From positions 1 to 48,388 of the forward strand of contig JAGCYV010000026.1 in assembly GCA_017960605.1 (NCBI GenBank): a stretch of DNA of 48,388 nt, given 5' to 3'. The notes below the pieces were generated by a model, which was given only the letters and a program-made list of their open reading frames with translations, made no database searches and had not been told where the DNA came from. Positions 5,082 through 13,667 of this stretch are shown here, piece by piece. Within the stretch, counting starts at the first letter, position 1. Each line of letters opens with the position of its first letter. This stretch comes from Bacteroidales bacterium (GTDB lineage: Bacteria; Bacteroidota; Bacteroidia; Bacteroidales; P3). A program made the translations under genes and the position numbers.

Positions 5082-7967
5082 ATGAGTGCATACACAACAC
5101 CACTAGAACAAGACACACGTATCCTTATCGACACTAGTCTTGAAAATCTTGGCTGGAAATTATCGGGTCATGAAAAAAACGTTTTCATGGAGCAACCCAA
5201 AACCGAATCAGAACGACAACTATTAGATGGGAAACGGCCAGATTATGTCTTATATTCTAATGAGAGTGATAATCCATTAATTATTATTGAAGCGAAGAAG
5301 AAAGGAACCCGACTGGATGCGGCTCTCGAACAAGGTATATTTTATGCTCGAAAACTAAATGCACCACTTGTTTTTGCAACAGATGGAGTGTTTTGTAAAA
5401 CATTCCATACTGGTGCCAACCGCCCTCCTATTTTGAATGGTGAAGAAATTGATGAGTTTATTCGAGAGACTTTGGCACTCAAGTACCTCAATACCTATGA
5501 AGTTAATACTGTTAGTACAAAAGTTCAATATGATAGAAAAGAGTTAATTAGGATATTTGATGAAGCCAATAATATGTTACGCGGAGAGGGTCTTCGTGCT
5601 GGTATTGAACGTTTCGGTGAATTCGCCAATATATTGTTCTTAAAACTCGTTAGTGAAAGTGAACAGGCGAAAAAAGAAAGTGGAATTAAATCAAATTTTG
5701 ATAATGCATGTAGTTGGGATTGTATAAAGGGAATACCATTAAGTACTCGTATTGACTACATCAACAAAACAGTATATGAGAAACTAAACAATTTATATAA
5801 AACAGAAATCTTCACACCATTACAAATTAAGGATGCAAGTATCCTAAAAGAGATTATGGGGAAACTTGATCCACTTAATCTTACTGATGTTGATAGCGAT
5901 GTCAAAGGTGATGCGTTTGAATATTTTCTCAAGGCATCAACTGCCACGAAAAATGATTTGGGAGAGTATTTCACCCCAAGGCATATCGTTAAGACAATGG
6001 TTCGTTTAGTTAATCCTACCATTGGAGAGAAAGTATATGACCCGTTTTGTGGAACAGGTGGTTTTTTGATAGAGTCTTTTCGTCATATTTACAATAATAT
6101 GGCTCGAACAGAAACCAACTATAACATATTAAAAGAAAGCACAATTTATGGGAACGAGATTACAAACACGGCTCGAATCACAAAAATGAACATGATTCTT
6201 GCAGGTGATGGGCATAGCAATATCGAGATGAAAGATAGTCTTGCAAATCCAGTAGATGGGAATTCCACATTTTTGGATAAAGAGGGCAATTCGCATCATT
6301 ATGGATACGATATTGTTCTTGCAAATATGCCATACTCTCAAAGAACAAAACATGGAGATTTATACGATATTTCTAGTACAAATGGGGATAGTATATGCGT
6401 GCAACATTGTATCAAAGCCATAAACAGTGCATCCCCAAATGGAAGAATGGCGATTGTAGTTCCAGAGGGTTTTCTTTTTAGAAAAGACTTAACCAGAACA
6501 CGAGAATACCTCTTAAGTCACAGCGAACTCCAAAGTATTATTTCCTTGCCTCAAGGAGTCTTTTTGCCATATACTGGTGTTAAAACGGATATTATATATG
6601 CAATTAATGTAAACAAAAAGAATACTTCCCAAAAGAAAAAATATTTTTGGTACTTCGATGTAAAGAATGATGGATACACTCTTGACAATCACCGCAGGAA
6701 AATAGATACACCAAGTGATTTATCCAAATATGAAGAATTTAGAAAACTCGATTCTGACCAAAAGGATGATATGATAAATGTGGGATTTGAAATAATACCC
6801 ATTGAAAAAGTAATAAAAAATTCAGCCATCTTAATTGGAGCCCAATATCGAGATACTAAAATTGATGGAAAGCAATTGAAATATGACAGGAAGTCACTAA
6901 AAGATTTATGCACAATCATATCCGGCCAATCGCCAACTAGTAATTGCTTGAATAATGAAGGTAATGGACTTCCATTCCACCAAGGCAGTACACATTTTGG
7001 AGAGTATCTTACAAATAGTTCTAATGTTTGGACAACAAAAGTAACAAAAAGAGCAGAAAAGGGAGATTTGCTATTGTCTGTTCGAGCACCTGTTGGTGCT
7101 GTAAACATTTGCAGTCAGGATATATGTATTGGGCGTGGTCTGATGGCGCTACAAACGTATCCATCGATAGATAGAAAATACCTTTTTTATATGTTAAAAT
7201 ATAAAGGAGGCCATTTATTACAAAAAAAATCAACCGGAAGTACATTTGAAGGTATCACTAGAAAAGAGGTTGAGGAACTACAAATTCCAATACCCTCAAT
7301 CCAAAAACAAAGAGAAACAACAAAGGAACTTGATGCATTTTTAAATATTTTATTAGGTGCAAAAACAATAATAAAAAACTACAAGCCACAAATACATTAT
7401 TATGAAGACGTAAAAATGGTCAAGGTTAAAAATCTATTTGAATCCATTTCAGATACGATTACGCCACAGTCATTATCTGGGAAAGTAACATTTGTTGGAT
7501 TGGAAAATATTGAATCAAATACTGGTAAAATCATTGGAGATATCGAAAAAGAATCTGGCCAAATTAGAAGCACTAAAAGAATATTCAAAAAAGGAGATAT
7601 TCTATTCGGGAAATTACGACCTGCATTAAACAAAATTGCATATGTAGATTTTGATGGAATATGCTCTACTGATATATTAGTACTTCGTCCTAAAAACGAT
7701 GGAATAAGTTCCATTGTATATAGTATTCTTATGAGAACTCGAGAGTTCAACGAACTTGTTCTAAATGGTATAGAAGGAGGACAATTGCCAAGAGTTAGTG
7801 TACAATATTTATTAAATCTCCCAATCCAAGAAATACCTGTTGGTGAACAGGAAAAGATTGTGGAACAAGTTTTGATGGAACAAGCTTTAATTGAGCCTAT
7901 GGAAAAATTGATTAATGTTTTTTCTGAGAAAATTGAGGACTGTGTTAATGAAATTTGGAAGGAATAA
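5082..7967 (+). CDS. Single-chain restriction-methylation-specificity enzyme (type IIG/IIB-like)
   Basis: 961 residues with three functions in one chain. Residues 1-115: an HsdR_N-like PD-(D/E)xK nuclease with Asp54 ... Glu70-Ala-Lys72. Residues 150-560: an HsdM-type N6-adenine methyltransferase, with GEYFTPR (294-300), AdoMet motif I D320-PFCGTGGF and catalytic motif IV N415-M-P-Y. Residues about 605-930: two HsdS-type target recognition domains, each ending near a helical spacer ('IPIPSIQKQRE', 'IPVGEQEKIVEQ'). No separate hsdR, hsdM or hsdS gene follows. This R-M-S plan with two recognition domains is that of type IIB enzymes such as AloI. Motif IV is NMPY instead of NPP(F/Y). The gene is strikingly AT-rich compared with the chromosome, a sign of transfer. 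Confidence 0.88.
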   Translation: MSAYTTPLEQDTRILIDTSLENLGWKLSGHEKNVFMEQPKTESERQLLDGKRPDYVLYSNESDNPLIIIEAKKKGTRLDAALEQGIFYARKLNAPLVFATDGVFCKTFHTGANRPPILNGEEIDEFIRETLALKYLNTYEVNTVSTKVQYDRKELIRIFDEANNMLRGEGLRAGIERFGEFANILFLKLVSESEQAKKESGIKSNFDNACSWDCIKGIPLSTRIDYINKTVYEKLNNLYKTEIFTPLQIKDASILKEIMGKLDPLNLTDVDSDVKGDAFEYFLKASTATKNDLGEYFTPRHIVKTMVRLVNPTIGEKVYDPFCGTGGFLIESFRHIYNNMARTETNYNILKESTIYGNEITNTARITKMNMILAGDGHSNIEMKDSLANPVDGNSTFLDKEGNSHHYGYDIVLANMPYSQRTKHGDLYDISSTNGDSICVQHCIKAINSASPNGRMAIVVPEGFLFRKDLTRTREYLLSHSELQSIISLPQGVFLPYTGVKTDIIYAINVNKKNTSQKKKYFWYFDVKNDGYTLDNHRRKIDTPSDLSKYEEFRKLDSDQKDDMINVGFEIIPIEKVIKNSAILIGAQYRDTKIDGKQLKYDRKSLKDLCTIISGQSPTSNCLNNEGNGLPFHQGSTHFGEYLTNSSNVWTTKVTKRAEKGDLLLSVRAPVGAVNICSQDICIGRGLMALQTYPSIDRKYLFYMLKYKGGHLLQKKSTGSTFEGITRKEVEELQIPIPSIQKQRETTKELDAFLNILLGAKTIIKNYKPQIHYYEDVKMVKVKNLFESISDTITPQSLSGKVTFVGLENIESNTGKIIGDIEKESGQIRSTKRIFKKGDILFGKLRPALNKIAYVDFDGICSTDILVLRPKNDGISSIVYSILMRTREFNELVLNGIEGGQLPRVSVQYLLNLPIQEIPVGEQEKIVEQVLMEQALIEPMEKLINVFSEKIEDCVNEIWKE

Positions 7968-7969
7968 TC

Positions 7970-8755
7970 ATGATGGAAGAAATAGAATACACCATTGTTC
8001 CGCATCTCCAGGAAATATTAAACTATTTGCCAATCAATCCAGAGGACAAAGAAGATGTAAATGACTATATTAGAAATATTACAAATCTTATTGCAGTAAA
8101 TTATAAATACGAGCAGTACCAATTTGCTTATTTTGGTGTGCATTTGCTTTATATGACCTACATATATTGCACTGCATGGAAAATAAGTCAAATTGAACCC
8201 GAACGTTATAAAGATGCCATCATTTTTGCACGTTCTTATATTGGAAGAGAAAAAGATCTGCAAATTGAAGATGCAGATTCAATTTTTAATTATAGTATTC
8301 TACCTGAGAAAGATATATCAAAAATATTTAGGATTATTGATTTAGACAATTCTCATGTTGAGAATGTGTGTAATCTGGTAGCTTACCGCAATGATATGGC
8401 TCATGCATCAGGCAAGATTGAGTTGGCAAATGACGAGACCTTTGAAATCAAAACAGGAAGTGTCCTCAATTCAATTGCTAACATTCATCAATGCATGAAT
8501 AAACCCATTAGAAAATGGTTTGAGGGAGTACTAATAAGTTTCTGTAATAATGAATTTGAGGGCTACTCAAAACCAGAAGATCTTATTTCTGAATACATGG
8601 TTCAGTCATTCAAATTGTCAGCAAATGAATTATTGATTTGTAATAATATGAGCGTAAGTTCGTTGATAACAGAGCATCGTGGTTTCGAAAAGAAACTCAA
8701 GTCTTTTAAAAAAGATTTGAATATCTACTGTAAAAACGAAGGGTATATTGATTGA
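7970..8755 (+). CDS. HEPN-motif protein linked to the restriction gene
   Basis: 261 residues. The ATG at 7970 is two bases after the restriction gene's stop and has GGAAGG upstream; an in-frame ATG at 7955 overlaps the previous gene and is less likely. No full-length family is recognised. The key feature is Arg140-Asn-Asp-Met-Ala-His145 (Y-R-N-D-M-A-H), a perfect R-(N/D/H)-x3-H arrangement as in HEPN-domain RNases, within a helix-rich protein. HEPN proteins are frequent effectors in abortive defence and anticodon-nuclease systems. It has no signal peptide or membrane helix. The tight spacing suggests translation from the same mRNA as the restriction enzyme. RNase activity is an inference. Confidence 0.6.
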   Translation: MMEEIEYTIVPHLQEILNYLPINPEDKEDVNDYIRNITNLIAVNYKYEQYQFAYFGVHLLYMTYIYCTAWKISQIEPERYKDAIIFARSYIGREKDLQIEDADSIFNYSILPEKDISKIFRIIDLDNSHVENVCNLVAYRNDMAHASGKIELANDETFEIKTGSVLNSIANIHQCMNKPIRKWFEGVLISFCNNEFEGYSKPEDLISEYMVQSFKLSANELLICNNMSVSSLITEHRGFEKKLKSFKKDLNIYCKNEGYID

Positions 8756-8844
8756 GATAATAATAGATTCTAACAAAACGTTGCACATTAACAAATACGA
8801 AAAACAGAATAATCACGTTATGAACAGCAGAAATATATATTAAT

Positions 8845-10170
8845 ATGATTATAGACTTTACTGTCTCAAATTTCCGATCAATAAAAGAGCCACAGACCAT
8901 ATCTTTCGAAGCGACGGAGGACCATCATCTGGAAGATTATTATGTTGTAGAGAAAGGTGGCTATCGTTTGTTGAAAGCTGCGACCATTATCGGTGCCAAT
9001 GCTTCTGGCAAGACCAACATACTAAGAGCATATTCTATGTTCCCGGGACTGGTATTGCAACCAAGCGTTAATAAAAGCGACAAGTTCCCATACACAAAAT
9101 TCGCATTAGATAGTGATTACGCAAATAAAGATTCTTCAATTATTGTGAATTTCTTATGCAATAATAGCAAATATCGCTATGAAATCATTTTCAACAACGA
9201 TTTGATTGTGTATGAGAAACTGAATCGCACGCCATTCGGCATACACACTGACCATTTGGTGTTTGAGCGTAACACCAACAAAAAAACGATGCTGTCAAAG
9301 ATCATGTTGGGCGACCAATATAAGAACAATCAAAAAGAGATAGACAAATTGACTACAAATCTGCTCCACAATCGTACTGTATTTGGTGCTTTTCAATGGA
9401 GCAACGTCAACCTGCCATGGATGTTGGAGATTGTTAGGTGGATTGCCTCATATTGTATGCCTATAATATCCAGTTCAAGTAATCTAAACTTAAAAGAATA
9501 TACATCACGGAGTATTGATATTCACGCCATAACCAACGAACAAGTTTCGGCTCTACTGCAAAAAGCAGATGTTGGGATAAACGGTTTTACCACCAAGAAA
9601 GTGGATATTCCTGTATCCCCCTATTATGCAGCAGAATTGATTAACAGCAACCTTGTCTCTTTCGAAATGAAAGAACAACTTCGAAAAACATCTACGATGC
9701 CTGATGTTAAAGTCAAGATGATGCATAATAGCAATAAGGGGATGGTCGAATTTGATTTTGATGAGGAATCGCGCGGGACACAGCGATATTATGAATTGGC
9801 GGGAATACTACTTACACTCATTAACGGTTCCAAGATAGTTCCAATTGATGAGCTAGAGTACTCTATGCATCCGGACTTATATGAACATTTTCTAGTTACA
9901 TTTCTTACTAATGCGAAAGAGTCACAAATAATCTATACGACACATATGCGCGAGTTCCTTTCAGACAGAAACTTGTACCGCGATGATTCCGTATGGATTG
10001 CACAAAAGGATAAATATGGAGCCACAGAAGTCTATTCCATTGCGGACTTTGACAAAGAAGAGTTAATGCAAATAGAAAACCGCTATGGCGCTTATCGCTC
10101 TGGCCGCCTAGGTGGTATTCCTCATCTTGGCGACACTTATGTTGAACCTCTTAATAGTGATAAGCAATGA
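8845..10170 (+). CDS. RloA/AbiLi-type AAA (ABC-like) ATPase
   Basis: 441 residues, AAA_15/AAA_21 type. Walker A is G50-A-N-A-S-G-K-T57, preceded by the typical FxVxNFRS start. An S-R-G-T-Q signature-like segment is at 309-313, Walker B I-D335-E336, and the His-switch Y-T-T-H367. This is the OLD/Rlo ATPase fold in which ATPase and RloB/TOPRIM effectors pair in abortive infection systems. The next gene, RloB-like, overlaps it by 4 bases. rloA and rloB were first named as ORFs inside hsd restriction loci of Campylobacter, which matches this position downstream of a restriction enzyme. The 89-base gap before it contains no clear promoter box. Confidence 0.85.
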   Translation: MIIDFTVSNFRSIKEPQTISFEATEDHHLEDYYVVEKGGYRLLKAATIIGANASGKTNILRAYSMFPGLVLQPSVNKSDKFPYTKFALDSDYANKDSSIIVNFLCNNSKYRYEIIFNNDLIVYEKLNRTPFGIHTDHLVFERNTNKKTMLSKIMLGDQYKNNQKEIDKLTTNLLHNRTVFGAFQWSNVNLPWMLEIVRWIASYCMPIISSSSNLNLKEYTSRSIDIHAITNEQVSALLQKADVGINGFTTKKVDIPVSPYYAAELINSNLVSFEMKEQLRKTSTMPDVKVKMMHNSNKGMVEFDFDEESRGTQRYYELAGILLTLINGSKIVPIDELEYSMHPDLYEHFLVTFLTNAKESQIIYTTHMREFLSDRNLYRDDSVWIAQKDKYGATEVYSIADFDKEELMQIENRYGAYRSGRLGGIPHLGDTYVEPLNSDKQ

Positions 10171-10799
10171 GTAGACCGACTAAACAGCGCAAACTGAACA
10201 ATACCATTGCTGTTATTGCTGATGGCCAAACGGAGAAATGGTACTTGGAACGAGTGAAAGTTCATTATCCTTGCGACGCACTTAAGAGTACAAAGATTGA
10301 GCCACAGCTTCCTCAAAAGAAACAAATATCAGAATTAGTTGGCATGGCTAAAGCCAAAGTGGAAGAGGGATATCCCAAGGTGATACTGCTTGTTGATTTC
10401 GACGAAGTGCTTTCAAATGTTGAAGAATTTCGAAAGTTCCAGTCTTTCTATCAAGAATACCATAAAGATAATCACGATAAATGGATGAATAGTCTGCTAC
10501 TCATTGTGAACAATCCGTGTCTTGAGTATTGGTATTTGTTGCATTTCAATAGTACTGGCAAATTCTACAATTGCTACAACGAATTGGAAGTTGATTTGCG
10601 CAAGAAATTATCAAACTATACTAAAGACGAGAAATACTATTGTGGTAATCCCGATATATACATGAGATTAGGTGGTGATGAAGGTCTATCAGCCGCAAGA
10701 GACAACACAAAGCCTTTTCTACCGTTTGACATCCAAACATGCAAAGAAAGAGGTGTCTCTGAAATGAGTAGGATATTTGACTATTTTGACACTCTTTAA
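10167..10799 (+). CDS. RloB-family TOPRIM-like protein (AbiLii-type effector)
   Basis: 210 residues of the RloB family. The acidic residues expected of the TOPRIM-like site are visible: G20-Q-T-E23 after a hydrophobic strand (IAVIADG), then V-D77-F-D79-E. A later N-P-C-L-E-Y-W motif (about 116-122) is typical of RloB. It overlaps the ATPase gene by ATGA, so the two are translationally coupled. The likely role is the nuclease or nucleotide-acting effector held in check or triggered by the RloA ATPase. No other family fits as well. The catalytic activity of RloB is not established from sequence alone. Confidence 0.85.
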   Translation: MSRPTKQRKLNNTIAVIADGQTEKWYLERVKVHYPCDALKSTKIEPQLPQKKQISELVGMAKAKVEEGYPKVILLVDFDEVLSNVEEFRKFQSFYQEYHKDNHDKWMNSLLLIVNNPCLEYWYLLHFNSTGKFYNCYNELEVDLRKKLSNYTKDEKYYCGNPDIYMRLGGDEGLSAARDNTKPFLPFDIQTCKERGVSEMSRIFDYFDTL

Positions 10800-10811
10800 T
10801 TAGAGATTCCC

Positions 10812-12077
10812 ATGCGCATCCTCCGCACTATCGGGAATAATTCACTGTGGGGACGCGAAAAGACGCTGTTTCTCTCCTCGAAGTTGGCACCTGTCGGCAC
10901 ATGGGGCAAGGTGTTTGAGTGGATCGATGGACTTACTACTGCCGACACGGTGGTGTGTTTCAACTCATCGGAGTTTGAGAACGAGGTGCTGAAAACGCTG
11001 TTGGTGAACAAGATTCCCACGGTACTGGTGGTGATGAACCGCTTCCGCGACACTTACAACGTACAGGTGGAATATGCACTGAAAGAGAACCGCTTGCTTA
11101 TTATAGAGTTACAACGGGACGAACCCCGCGGTAAAGGAGCCACACCCCGGCTACGTAACCAATACGTCATCAACCAGGTACAGCATATCGTCTGCGGCTA
11201 TATCAACCCTAACGGCAGCATTTTCGGCCTGCTGGCTGGCCTAAACAACGTCATACACCTACTTAACAGGGAAGATCTTCGCAAGGCCGCCGAGCCAGAG
11301 CCCAAGCCCTGTCGCTGGACGGTAGCCGAGGACAAGCGCCTACTTCGGATGTTCTACGAAGATATGGGTATCCATGCCATCCACAAGGCCATCAACCGGC
11401 CGTATAGTACCATTTACCTTCGTGTCAAGTCACTGACTATGAATGACGAAGTACTGAAAGGACGAGAGTTTGAGGATTATGTGGTAGATTTCTTTGACTT
11501 GCCTAACAGTAAAAAACTTACACTAAATGAATGGCGAGGCGATAAATCCCTGCCAGGCATCTATCCTGAAAGCAACAGCGCCCCTGACTTCGTGTTTGAA
11601 TACGATGGAAAACCCTTTGCCGTGGAATGCAAATGGCGCAGCCACTTACCCAAATATATCGAGAAAGAGTTGCTGCCAGCTGAAAGAGTGGCATTCTTCC
11701 TGCAATTCTCTACCGAGCGACGCATGCCCGTCTGTTTGCTTCTTGGTATCGGCGGTCTCCCCAATGACCCCGACAACCTATACTTTACACACCTTGATAA
11801 AGAATTCTCGGTAGAGACATTGCTCAGTAACGATATTCCTTCAAAAGATTGCTTGATGGAAAAGATAGACGGCCTATTCGTAACCGCTAAACCCTGTAAT
11901 CACATGCAAGAACAAAAGGCATTATATTCAAATGCATACAAACCTTGGAGTTCAGATGACGATGCCCTATTGACGAAGTTATATAAGGGAGGAACATCTA
12001 TAGAGGAACTGATGTCATTATTCCAACGCAACCGAGGTGGTATTGCGGCAAGATTACGCAAACTGGGATTGACCTGA
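10812..12077 (+). CDS. DprA/SLOG-like, Myb-HTH, PD-(D/E)xK nuclease, Myb-HTH fusion
   Basis: 421 residues with four recognisable parts. Residues 1-150: DprA/SLOG-like Rossmann domain (KTLFLSS, then ADTVVCFNSSEFENEVLKTLL, then KIPTVLVV). Residues 168-206: SANT/Myb-like helix-turn-helix (R-W-T-V-A-E-D ... I-N-R-P-Y-S-T-I). Residues 217-300: PD-(D/E)xK nuclease with Glu219/221, Asp259 and Glu272-Cys-Lys274. Residues 379-420: a second Myb-like module (W-S-S-D-D-D ... Q-R-N-R-G-G-I-A-A-R-L-R-K-L-G-L). SLOG domains bind nucleotide signals in several immune systems. It starts 12 bases after rloB, less AT-rich than its neighbours, and ends at the right 21-base repeat. I know no named system with this combination; a DNA-cleaving defence effector is my inference. 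Confidence 0.72.
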   Translation: MRILRTIGNNSLWGREKTLFLSSKLAPVGTWGKVFEWIDGLTTADTVVCFNSSEFENEVLKTLLVNKIPTVLVVMNRFRDTYNVQVEYALKENRLLIIELQRDEPRGKGATPRLRNQYVINQVQHIVCGYINPNGSIFGLLAGLNNVIHLLNREDLRKAAEPEPKPCRWTVAEDKRLLRMFYEDMGIHAIHKAINRPYSTIYLRVKSLTMNDEVLKGREFEDYVVDFFDLPNSKKLTLNEWRGDKSLPGIYPESNSAPDFVFEYDGKPFAVECKWRSHLPKYIEKELLPAERVAFFLQFSTERRMPVCLLLGIGGLPNDPDNLYFTHLDKEFSVETLLSNDIPSKDCLMEKIDGLFVTAKPCNHMQEQKALYSNAYKPWSSDDDALLTKLYKGGTSIEELMSLFQRNRGGIAARLRKLGLT

Positions 12078-12097
12078 AAAAACTCTCGGATATGTAA
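12077..12097 (+). repeat. Right copy of the 21-base imperfect direct repeat
   Basis: Overlaps the final base of the SLOG-nuclease stop codon. Its frame reads K-K-L-S-D-M stop, matching K-K-L-S-E-M stop in the left copy at 4995-5015. Mismatches are at 12079 and 12091. Confidence 0.5.
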
Positions 12098-12120
12098 ACC
12101 TGCATCAACACACTAAAACA

Positions 12121-12161
12121 GCGAGGCCCCGCCGAATGGCGGGGCCTCGCTTTTCTATTTT
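12121..12161. terminator. Strong intrinsic terminator
   Basis: GCGAGGCCCCGCC (12121-12133), GAAT loop, GGCGGGGCCTCGC (12138-12150), then TTTTCTATTTT. A perfect 13-bp GC-rich stem with a T-tract; it ends the defence-island transcript and separates it from the convergent minus-strand operon. Confidence 0.9.
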
Positions 12162-12212
12162 CATCTAATTATTTCATCGCTTTGACGGGACAGGCCTTCT
12201 TGTGTTTAGGGA

Positions 12213-12950
12213 TTATCGGCCACCGCCATCTTGTGCCTCTTGCAGGCGCATGACGTTCTCCAACATCTCCTGCTCATATACTTCAAGGATGCTGTCGGAG
12301 TAAAACCGGCTTTGGCGGTGTTGTTGGCGAATTTGGGTGAAGGCGGTCAGGTCGTCGTCATCTACACCCATCAGTTCCTTGCATTGCTCAAAGATGGCTT
12401 TCATGTGCGACATCATGATACCACTCATGAAAACGGTGCCTGAGTAATCCAATTTCAGAGCCTTGTCTATCGTCCAAGAGTCGAAAGCCTCATTGAGGTC
12501 ATGGCGAAACGAACCAATCACATCGTCGCTGTACAACTGCCGCTGATAGTAGAAGTCCGACACTTTCTCGACAAAGAGCACGTTGTCGAGCGTGTTGAAG
12601 GTCTCGATGTTCGACGAGAATATTTTCTCGAAAGTTTCGTTGAACTCCAAGGTGCGCACCGTCGGGCTGAAATAGTATTTCTGGGCATTAACCGAGGAGG
12701 GGTCGCCGGCCAGCGCAATCTGCAGCTCCAGGCCTACACGCAGGGCCGAGTCGCACTCCTGCATCTGTTCCAGCGAGGTCTTCAGGTCGTAGAGGATGCT
12801 CATCGTCATCTGCCGCCTCGAGTTGGCTTCCTTCTTGCGATCCACCAGCGCCGCCGTGCCGAAGGTAAGCACAATGGATAAGGTGGTGGCGATGATAGTC
12901 ATCAGAAAGTCATTCCACCATTGGTGTGATTTGTTGTCTTTTTTGTCCAT
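12213..12950 (-). CDS. Membrane-anchored protein of unknown function
   Basis: 245 residues. One transmembrane segment near the N-terminus (about 16-36, FLMTIIATTLSIVLTFGTAAL) follows a charged, His/Trp-containing head; the remaining 200 residues are helical and soluble, with no motif I recognise. The topology suggests a cytoplasmic head or short tail and a large domain on one side of the inner membrane. It is the last gene of a minus-strand operon (18 bases after the nitroreductase stop). No function can be assigned. Confidence 0.75.
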   Translation of the reverse strand: MDKKDNKSHQWWNDFLMTIIATTLSIVLTFGTAALVDRKKEANSRRQMTMSILYDLKTSLEQMQECDSALRVGLELQIALAGDPSSVNAQKYYFSPTVRTLEFNETFEKIFSSNIETFNTLDNVLFVEKVSDFYYQRQLYSDDVIGSFRHDLNEAFDSWTIDKALKLDYSGTVFMSGIMMSHMKAIFEQCKELMGVDDDDLTAFTQIRQQHRQSRFYSDSILEVYEQEMLENVMRLQEAQDGGGR

Positions 12951-12968
12951 GTGATTATTGTTTAATAT

Positions 12969-13667
12969 TTAAACCCATACGAAATTCTCTTTCCCAGCAG
13001 CGACCTCAAAGTGGTATTTCGCGATGCCGAGGTCCATCTTGCCGTAACCTATCAGCGTGAAGCGGGCACGGGCGGCGACAGTATGGTCATCGATGAGTTC
13101 GAACTCGAACTTCTGCTGATTGACCGCCGTGGGGGCGAGCATCGCGGCCTCCACGCCCTGCTTGAACCAGTCGGGCTGATCGGCGACCATTGTGTCGCCA
13201 ACCTGCCCAAACGCCACTTTGATGAACGTCTCCATGGGCCGCATGGGGTGTTGCACCCCTTGGGTGGCACCGTAGCCGAGGGCAATGACGCAGTGGAGTT
13301 TCTCGCCATCGGCGATACGGTACTGATCGGGCTGCTTCTTGAAGGTCAATCCCACCCAGCAGCTGTTCAACCCCAGCGTCTGAGCCAGCAGCACCAGACG
13401 TTCGCCGTAGTAGCCGATAGCTTCGTCGGCACCCTTGGGCCCCACCATCGCAAGGTAGTTGCTCACGCCGCTGAACTTGCCGTAGGTAAACGCATTGCTG
13501 CCGCTGAACGCTTTTGGCTCGTTGACGACCAGCTGTATATGCAGCTTGCCCTCCTGATTGCAGAGCGCAATCTCCTCGTTGAGACGCTCAACGACGTTTG
13601 CCTCGATAGGCTTATCCTGATACTGCCGCACCGAATGCCGTGCGACGATGGCTTCTTGTATGGTCAT
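12969..13667 (-). CDS. Nitroreductase family protein (putative TM-nitroreductase type)
   Basis: 232 residues. The N-terminus M-T-I-Q-E-A-I-V-A-R-H-S-V-R-Q-Y is the FMN-binding opening of nitroreductases (R-H/R-S-x-R). G-E-R-L-V-L-L-A-Q-T-L-G-L-N-S-C-W-V-G is the conserved helix that packs on the cofactor. It belongs with the larger 'putative nitroreductase' family with two half domains rather than NfsB. It probably reduces a quinone, nitro or other substrate with NAD(P)H; the substrate is unknown. Its start overlaps the stop of the upstream glycosylase-like gene by 4 bases. Confidence 0.8.
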   Translation of the reverse strand: MTIQEAIVARHSVRQYQDKPIEANVVERLNEEIALCNQEGKLHIQLVVNEPKAFSGSNAFTYGKFSGVSNYLAMVGPKGADEAIGYYGERLVLLAQTLGLNSCWVGLTFKKQPDQYRIADGEKLHCVIALGYGATQGVQHPMRPMETFIKVAFGQVGDTMVADQPDWFKQGVEAAMLAPTAVNQQKFEFELIDDHTVAARARFTLIGYGKMDLGIAKYHFEVAAGKENFVWV

